From Heliocidaris tuberculata (Eukaryota; Echinodermata; Echinoidea; Camarodonta; Echinometridae), in assembly GCA_025618425.1 (NCBI GenBank), contig CM046842.1, positions 21,846,340-21,910,339 of the forward strand: DNA of 64,000 bases, given 5' to 3'. The position numbers and the translations under genes were made by a program. This document shows positions 58,095-64,000 of this stretch, one piece after another. The notes beneath the pieces were generated by a model. It made no database searches, was not told where the DNA came from, and worked only from the letters and a program-made list of their open reading frames with translations. Position 1 is the stretch's first letter, and each line of letters opens with the position of its first letter.

Positions 58095-58141
58095 AGGGAC
58101 TCTTCAACTCTTACTGTGCCAGTAAGAGTTGAAGAGTCCCT
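58095..58141. repeat. perfect 21-bp hairpin with 5-base loop
   Basis: Arms 58095-58115 and 58121-58141 (core GGGACTCTTCAACTCTTAC) are exact reverse complements around GTGCC. Confidence 0.95.
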
Positions 58142-59977
58142 GTCATTTCCCTGAAATTTAGGGATTCAGAATTGAAAGTGAAATTTTAAAAAATGATTTT
58201 CCTCTCATGTATGAATGATCTAGAATGGAAAAAGGCCTGCTGATACACACAAAAGCTATTGAAGCCTATTCACCCGTAAAAGCTAGTCTAGAGTACTACA
58301 AGGTTATCTTCAGATAAGCTTGTACATGTATAAATGGATTTATTCAGGATCTTATCCAGACATCGCTCTACTGTACAGCAACATCGTCCAGAGATGGTGC
58401 TGCTGCTGTGCGACGTGGCTACGCCAGTTTGTTTAGTGCCATTTGGAATTTGTGGATAGATGTTTGGGTTTTTATGTTTATGCCCTATAACCTTGTTCAT
58501 TGGATAAGTGGTTTATAAATGCCTACAGCCTAGATTGTTCCACTCCAGTTGGGGGGGGGGGGGGTGGAGGCACTCGTATATATTCTAGAGTAGGCCTCGT
58601 ACTGCTTTGACGACCTCCTTTTTTGGCTTCCAATTGGCGTTCTCAATATATCCGAATTTCCATAAAATGCCGTTCTCACACGTTCTCAAGATACCTGGCT
58701 GGAACAAAATTGCTCCTCTCTCTCTCTCTCTCTCTCTCTGTTCACCCCCGGCATGCCCCGTTCCTAGCTCTCATATTCCCTAATTTCTCATATTCTACAT
58801 TAATTTATTTAGATTGACTTAAATACCAAATGGAAAGTGGACTAGAAATAGGTTTGAGAAAAACATTGATCGACAAAGAATTTCAGAGATATCGCGATCT
58901 AAAAAAATAATGTCGGATCACAACGCGTGTGAACTGAAAAAGTGTCATAAAAACCGTGAGACCAAACTTCGCACACAATAGTTTACATCTAATTCATTCC
59001 AGGGGCTGCGAAGCATTTTTTTAAGGGGGGGGGCTGATTTGATTTCACTCGTTAATGACAATTTTCAAACCCTTTTTCCAAAATTTGATGAAACATGTCT
59101 ACTCTACAGTTGTATGATGAATTAGCACAAAAAATGGACGCACTGTTTTTTTATAGAGATTACCTGTACATGTAGTTCTATTGATTTTTTACACTTTTAA
59201 CATTTTTTTTATAATTAATCATCAAATAACAATTTCATTGTTAAGGACTAAATGCAAAATTTCATGTATTCCTGTGTATTCTTGTAAACTTTAGATCTAG
59301 TATTAAATAGTACTAGCGACTGAATGTAGACTATCCACTGATATTTGGAAAGCTTTCGGTATTCGCCTAAAAACTGACTCAGGTACGACCCAGGTACGAA
59401 TCTCAGGACTTCACACCTTTCTGATGGTGATGTTAAAGGTCGGTCCCAGACTTACATAATCATATTTGATTGATACGCGTCTGTCAAAACTCAATTACAC
59501 ACACACAGTGCACTACAATTTTGCTTTTCGCCCCTTTAAACTCTGTCGGTGAAGTCTAACGTGGAAAACCGATGAGTTTTTACCTTTTTATACAAGTTTC
59601 AGTAGGGGTCTATGTTACATGTAGTTTAAAAATAATAGGGGAAAACTGGGGGTAATTTGGTTGACATTGAAAACATACTGTACATGTAGGTCTACATGTA
59701 CATGAAAGAGTCCTCAAAAAGACAGGGGAAATTCCTACAAATAATATGGGGAAGGTTCAAAGATGGTAGGCATTGAAATCTAACAATAGACCTGTAATGG
59801 AATACAACATTATCTTAAGATAACCTTGTACATGTATGTTTATAAGTGGCCTTGGCGAAGTTCCCTAAAGATGCTATCAGAACACAGTCAACAGTCACAA
59901 ACACAGTCAGACTTGAGCCATAACCTTTGGAAATTCCTTATCATGTTAATTATCATTTCATTCTTTTTTCTTTACAG
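58142..59977. other. end of PCYOX1 intron 1, no gene recognised
   Basis: AT-rich sequence with a poly-G run (58550-58563), a (CT)n run (about 58714-58740) and a cluster of TACATGTA octamers near 59160-59830. The last ~30 bases are the pyrimidine-rich acceptor of exon 2. Confidence 0.5.
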
Positions 59978-60184
59978 CAATAGTCGGCGGGGGCATTGGG
60001 GGCACATCCAGTGCCTTCTACTTGAGGGACCTTTTTGGTGAAAATGCAGCCATCACACTCTTTGAGAAAGACACCATTGGAGGTCGCCTAGCAACCGTTT
60101 CCATTGCTGGAGCAGAGTACGAGATAGGCGGGACCATTATCCACCCACGCAATCTGTACATGAAGAAATTTGTTAAAGAATTTG
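59978..60184 (+). CDS. prenylcysteine oxidase family, exon 2 (FAD-binding fold)
   Basis: The exon follows TTCTTTTTTCTTTACAG and ends at the donor GTAAGA, phase 1 to phase 1. It encodes the Rossmann dinucleotide-binding motif AIVGGGIGGTSSAFYL (GxGxxG), an acidic ribose-binding strand ITLFEKDTIGGRLATV, and EYEIGGTIIHPRNLYMKKFV. This combination, especially GGRLAT, the EIGGT/EAGGS step and HP.NL.MK.FV, is characteristic of PCYOX1/PCYOX1L. The enzyme is a lysosomal or lipoprotein-associated flavoprotein that oxidatively cleaves prenylcysteine to free cysteine, a prenyl aldehyde and hydrogen peroxide, the last step in breakdown of prenylated proteins. The family assignment is firm; whether it is the PCYOX1 or PCYOX1L ortholog cannot be decided from one third of the protein. 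Confidence 0.95.
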
Positions 60185-60390
60185 GTAAGACATTTTCTAC
60201 AACTATTATCGCACTCTGACTTCAAATATATTGGTAAAGTCTGCCTTCAAAAGTTGGACCTTGTTTACATACTTATCCTTGAGAGATCTAGATAAAGTTC
60301 ATACATAGATTATGTATAAAATATAATGAGTACAGAATACATAGTCTGTATTAGTAGATGACATGTATTGCTGTGTCACCAACCTACAGC

Positions 60391-60533
60391 TCTCTCTCTC
60401 TCTCTCCCTCTCCCTCTCCCTCTCCCTCTCCCTCTCCCTCTCCCTCTCCCTCTCCCTCTCCCTCTCCCTCTCCCTCTCCCTCTCCCTCTCCCTCTCCCTC
60501 TCCCTTTCCCTCTCCCTCTCCCTCTCCCTCTGT
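60391..60533. repeat. (CTCTCC)n hexanucleotide microsatellite
   Basis: About 23 hexamer units with one TTTCCC interruption, in PCYOX1 intron 2, 200 bases after exon 2. The Leu/Pro- and Ser/Leu-repeat frames are artefacts. Confidence 0.97.
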
Positions 60534-60597
60534 CTAAGTCATTTTTTATATTTCAGGCCTTTTTCACCTACAATATCCCCCCCCCAAAAAAAAAAAA

Positions 60598-60880
60598 TAA
60601 CAATAATAATAATAATAATGATAATAATAATGAAATAAATAAATAAATGAATGAGTGAATCGATAAATAAATCAATAAATTTTGAATACACATGTAAAAT
60701 GAACGAAAAAAGAATTTAAAAACTAATGAATTTCAAAAAAAATGAATAAAGAAATAAATGAATAAATAGAAAAAGGAAGAAATATCAGTGATAAAAAATA
60801 AACATAGAAACAAATAAAAAAATCTCTTTTTTTTAATTTATTTATTTCATCAATTTATTTCCAAACAGAATGTTAGAATG
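60598..60880. repeat. AAT/AAATA-rich low-complexity sequence
   Basis: AATAATAAT followed by AAATAAATAAATGA-type repeats. No gene. Confidence 0.8.
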
Positions 60881-60890
60881 AATATTAGTG

Positions 60891-61610
60891 GACTGAGGGA
60901 GGGCATATCTGAAAGATTATGAGCTCTTTGTTTCTTATATGACTAAAGGAGGGGGGGGGGCTGCAGGCAGGAATCATAGAACAATGCAGATTTAGATTTT
61001 TTTTTAAGCAGTAAATTTAGCCTTAAATTTTTACAAAGATGAAATGAGTCATACTTTCACGTTTCTTCTTGTTAAGGGACCGAAGGAGAGGGAAGTTGAA
61101 GGCATTGATAGAACAATTAGGTTAAAGCCCCAAGTAGGGTTTGTTTGGGGGTGTTGTTGTTTTTGTGGGGTTTTTTGTGTTTTGTTTTGTTTTGTTTTGT
61201 TTTGTTTTGTTTTGCAGTCTAGACCATTATTGAAAAGAGTTGAATCATGTAGTTTGCCACATTTTTCTAGAGCTCTTATTACAGGACTGCAAGAGAAGGA
61301 GAATGAAGGCAGTGATAGAACTATTCAAATATTCAATGGGAGATGTTGCTTTCCAGTTGTTTTACCAAATAAAAATTTGAGTCATTGTTCTATATTTCAT
61401 GTTTTGTTTTTGCTTCATTTTGTTTTTTATTTATAGGACTGAATGGGATAAAGAATGAAGGCAGGGATAGGACTGGCAGAGAAGAGCTTGTTTTGTAGTC
61501 CAGTTCATCGATAAGAGATGAAATAAGCAATTCATATCATATTTCTTTGTTATTATTGGACTGAAGGAGCAACAAACAAACAAAAAAAAGGCCTGACAGT
61601 CATAGAACAA
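60891..61610 (+). repeat. six decayed copies of the PCYOX1 exon-3 acceptor region
   Basis: Blocks starting GACTGAGGGAGG (60891), GACTAAAGGAGG (60941), GACCGAAGGAGAGGGAAG (61078), GACTGCAAGAGAAGGAGAATG (61285), GACTGAATGGGATAAAGAATG (61437) and GACTGAAGGAGCAACAAAC (about 61559) resemble the real exon start GACTCAAAGAGAGGAACAATG (61716). Most continue to a 'GGCAG.GATAGAAC.AT' match. Each is preceded by an intron-like pyrimidine stretch and, in two cases, an AG acceptor (TTACAG at 61284, TATAG at 61436). The 61285 copy stays open in the exon's frame (GLQEKENEGSDRTIQIFNG); the 61437 copy hits TAG after GLNGIKNEGRDRTGREELVL. None contains the conserved second half of exon 3. Confidence 0.8.
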
Positions 61611-61715
61611 TTTAGTTAGTATAAGAGGTGGAGGGTGCTTCTCAGTGTACAGGATTACAAAAGATTTAATTGGCAATTTATCACGTTTATGCTTCTGTTG
61701 TTATCATACATGTAG

Positions 61716-61896
61716 GACTCAAAGAGAGGAACAATGATGGCAGAGATAGAACAATGGGAATCTATAATGGAGAGGAGTTTGTCTTTCAGTCCAGTCAATA
61801 CTCCATTCTAACCCTGATTAAGATGGTCTGGCGGTATGGACTGGATATCTTCCGCATGAACTGGACCATTAACAGTCTACTCAAGAAATTTGAAAG
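61716..61896 (+). CDS. prenylcysteine oxidase family, exon 3
   Basis: The acceptor ATACATGTAG and the donor GTACAC bound 181 bases, phase 1 to phase 2. Translation gives GLKERNNDGRDRTMGIYNGE, then EFVFQSS, ILTLIKMVWRYGLDIFRMNW and NSLLKKFER. MGIYNGE..VF, IK.VWRYG and R.. ..KF are the conserved core after the HP.NLHMK segment in PCYOX proteins. The donor GTACAC is weak but the following intron sequence and the family alignment support the end at 61896. The remaining exons, including the C-terminal lyase domain, lie beyond the window. The first ~17 residues (LKERNNDGRDRT) are variable and coincide with the part that is repeated upstream. Confidence 0.92.
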
Positions 61897-62110
61897 GTAC
61901 ACACATGTTACACTTGGCTTTGTGTTTTCTGATGATCATCTTCAGTGAGACTAGTGGGATTTCAACTATTGATGGGGTACTGGTGTCATTGAGGGGACAT
62001 TGAGGGTGTCATTGAGGTGGATGAAATGTAAGAGAACAATAAGCCAGTTTGTAATAAAATTTGCACGTGTGCAGATGCATATGTAGGTCATTTGTACTGA
62101 GTACGATTGA

Positions 62111-62515
62111 CTTTTAAGACAATTGACCACATTTTGTGGTTTGGCTCAGTAACTTTTCATTCAGAGCTCTGAAAAATATACCAGATGCATGAGGAGAAAG
62201 AGCAAAATTTTCTACACACCCTATGTCCATTTTTATTGCATGAGCATATTGCATTTGATGCCAGGAATTTTGAAAACAAGAATAAATTTTGAGATCCTTA
62301 AATTGGCAGCACATTGAGAGGTTCAAAATTATTGTTTTTCATCAAAATTGGCAATTTTTCAACTTTTCAACAAAATTTTTAAACATGAATATTGTTTTGA
62401 AAAACATCACACCTTATTAGAACCATGTAGCACTAAAAGAAAAATGTTATTATTGCCAATTTGAATAACAAAATGTGATCAATTTAGCCCTTAAATAGTT
62501 CCAGTCCTGAAAGGG
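62111..62515 (-). mobile_element. CCCTTTCAGGAC-family piggyBac-like MITE, uninterrupted copy
   Basis: Starts CTTTTAAGACAATTGACCACATTTTGTGG and ends CAGTCCTGAAAGGG. The target is TTAT/TTGA, so the flanks have decayed. It contains the intact ATCCTTAAATTGGC site used by the nested insertion at 40614-41031. Lies in PCYOX1 intron 3. Confidence 0.8.
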
Positions 62516-62849
62516 TTATAAATACACTGTCATTTTCTGATGATCATCTTTAGTGAGACTAGTGGGATTCCACCTATTGATGGGGTACTGGTGTCATTGA
62601 GAGTGTCATTGAGGTGTCAGTTTCTACACACCATGATGTGCGCACATGTATGATTTTACATTTTAAACAGGTAACGCGTCCACCAAAACAAATTGGGGTC
62701 ATTTCAGGGTCATTTGTACCATGAACTAATTACGATATATTGTATGGATGTCGGAAGCTAGTAGGATGGGTTCTTGTCTTCCTTTTCTCTCCATCTACCT
62801 ACATGTATTCTTTCTTTTCATACACTCCCTATTATTTCTCTCTTCCTCT
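62516..62849 (+). repeat. intron 3 with a local duplication
   Basis: 'TTTTCTGATGATCATCTT.AGTGAGACTAGTGGGATT.CA.CTATTGATGGGGTACTGGTGTCATTGAG' occurs at about 61927-61995 and again at about 62532-62600. The piggyBac-like MITE lies between the copies. Confidence 0.85.
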
Positions 62850-63422
62850 TCTTAATGGAGAATGAAACCCTTCAGAAATATCCATTTTAATGAAAAGAGA
62901 GGAGGAGAGGACAGAGAGAAGCAATTTTTAAAAAGTTCCATCAAAAGTCTCAATTTACTTTTTAAGGTGATCCTCAAATTGGCAATGTTGAGCACTGCAA
63001 AGTGGCAGGTTTAGAAACTACAACTCTCAATATGTTTTGTACACAAAATTTCATATTTTTTTCCATTATCTCCAAAGATGCTGCTTGTCTTTTTGTGAAC
63101 TCAACATATGTTGTGTCAAATACATTTTCCCATGATATATCTTGACCTAAGAAGGACACAAGCTGCACCTTGAGAGATAATGGGGAAAATATGAAATTTT
63201 GTGTACAAAACATGTATGGAGAGTTGTACTACTAAACCTGTCACTTTGAAGCAACATTGCCAATTTGAGGATCGCCATAGAAAGTAAATCGGGACTTTTC
63301 AAACTTTCATAACTTTCTCATTTTGTAACCGATTTTGATGGAACTTTTTTTAAATCGCTTCTCTCTATCCTCTCTTTTCATTGAAATTGATTTTTTTGCC
63401 CAGGGTTTCATTCTTCTTTAAC
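62850..63422. mobile_element. 570-bp foldback element in PCYOX1 intron 3
   Basis: The left arm 'TTAATGGAGAATGAAACCCT', 'AATGAAAAGAGAGGA', 'AAAGTTCCATCAAAA' and 'CCTCAAATTGGCAATGTTG' is matched in reverse complement by the right arm ending 'AGGGTTTCATTCTTCTTTAAC'. The arms are about 85-90% alike over roughly 240 bases, and the centre is near 63100-63140. TTAA-like sequence lies at both ends. Non-coding. Confidence 0.82.
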
Positions 63423-63865
63423 ATTTTTCTCTCTTTCTCTCTTTAATCCATTTGATTCCCACCGGTAGCATTTTGCCACTGACCATATTTATGCTACAAA
63501 TTCTTATCCAGGTCCACTCAGAAGCTATTACATACATGTACATGCTTTGCACAGGACAGGCAGGACCTTAATAATAACGTTGCAGTCAAATTTCTTCAGT
63601 GATGGTTCATTAAGCTTTCCATACAAACAAAAATCACCATTGGAATTATTCTGGTGTCAAGTCTGAAGCACTTGGGTTTCTTTGAGAAAAAAGGGAAGAT
63701 TGAATGAAAATACATTTGGCCCAAAAAGTTTACACATGACAGCTAAACAATATATTTTTACAACGTTAATCATTCCTGCTAGCTGTTCTCTTGATGGCAG
63801 ACAAGTTTGGTCTCTGCATATACATGTATATATTATACAGATATTGCCTGCCTAGAGGTTTAATA
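63423..63865. other. intron 3, no feature seen
   Basis: AT-rich intronic sequence with two TACATGTA octamers and no exon. Confidence 0.5.
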
Positions 63866-63867
63866 TA

Positions 63868-63996
63868 ACTTTTCATTTCCCCGACGAAGTTCTATTTTTC
63901 CCAAGGGATTATATTTTCCCCGAAGCACGCATTGCTGAGGGTAAATATTGTCCCGAGGGAAAAATATAACTTCGGAGGGGAGATGAAGTGTTATTT
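63868..63996. repeat. foldback sequence at the window edge
   Basis: 'AACTTTTCATTTCCCCGACGAAGTTCTATTTTTCCC' pairs with the reverse complement of 'GGGAAAAATATAACTTCGGAGGGGAGATGAAGTG'. The loop carries a second CCCCGAAGC-like motif. Probably a small MITE. Confidence 0.75.
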
Positions 63997-64000
63997 ATTA

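Noticed and set aside
57797..58132. 111-codon plus-strand frame
   Set aside because: Runs through palindromic repeat arms and a perfect hairpin; the paired arm at 51.6-51.8 kb does not keep the frame.
60363..60646. Ser/Leu- and Leu/Pro-repeat frames
   Set aside because: Product of the CTCTCC microsatellite in intron 2.

Overview
This is a eukaryotic, intron-rich, transposon-dense window from an animal genome. Base composition is AT-rich with many long poly-G/poly-C runs, microsatellites and one 500-base assembly gap (25095-25594). Nothing looks bacterial or viral. The repeat style (hAT, PIF/Harbinger-like and piggyBac-like non-autonomous elements, tRNA-type SINEs, about 40 copies of the octamer TACATGTA) and the two recognisable genes fit a marine invertebrate deuterostome. 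An echinoderm such as a sea urchin is my best guess, but the sequence alone does not prove it.

Layout. From 1 to 25 kb I see no supportable gene. The region is a nest of repeats: tandem repeats at 1.9-2.7 and 3.06-3.29 kb; a hAT-like element at 8899-11138; a minisatellite at 11.8-12.1 kb; a PIF/Harbinger-like element at 13773-15937 that contains a hAT element (14414-15783); a second copy of that hAT at 19604-21898, itself carrying another insertion; and an old duplication pairing 13.5-18.3 kb with 23.3-25.08 kb. After the gap, 27459-27770 looks like the terminal exon of an unidentified plus-strand gene. From 28 to 34 kb there is mostly unannotated sequence with two SINE-like elements.

Two real genes follow, arranged divergently. 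On the minus strand, a multi-zinc-finger C2H2 gene has its large terminal exon at 34143-35425 and three phase-matched upstream exons (37306-37431, 39753-39890, 41327-41458). These three exons are paralogous to each other, and each carries a SUMO-consensus-like motif. On the plus strand, a prenylcysteine oxidase gene (PCYOX1 family) begins at 47759 with a signal-peptide exon. It continues with a Rossmann FAD-binding exon (59978-60184) and a third exon (61716-61896), then runs off the window. Its 12-kb first intron is filled with foldback structures and transposons, including a 1.9-kb element whose interior is a long C/T-rich minisatellite.

The duplications inside the window are informative. 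Several transposon insertions can be compared with a paralogous empty site in the same window, which gives exact boundaries and target-site duplications (TAA, 8-bp, 5-bp and TTAA types). The most unusual local structure is a ladder of six decayed copies of the acceptor and 5' part of PCYOX1 exon 3 just upstream of the functional exon. The two genes have unrelated functions (membrane lipid catabolism versus nuclear DNA binding); nothing suggests they act in one pathway.
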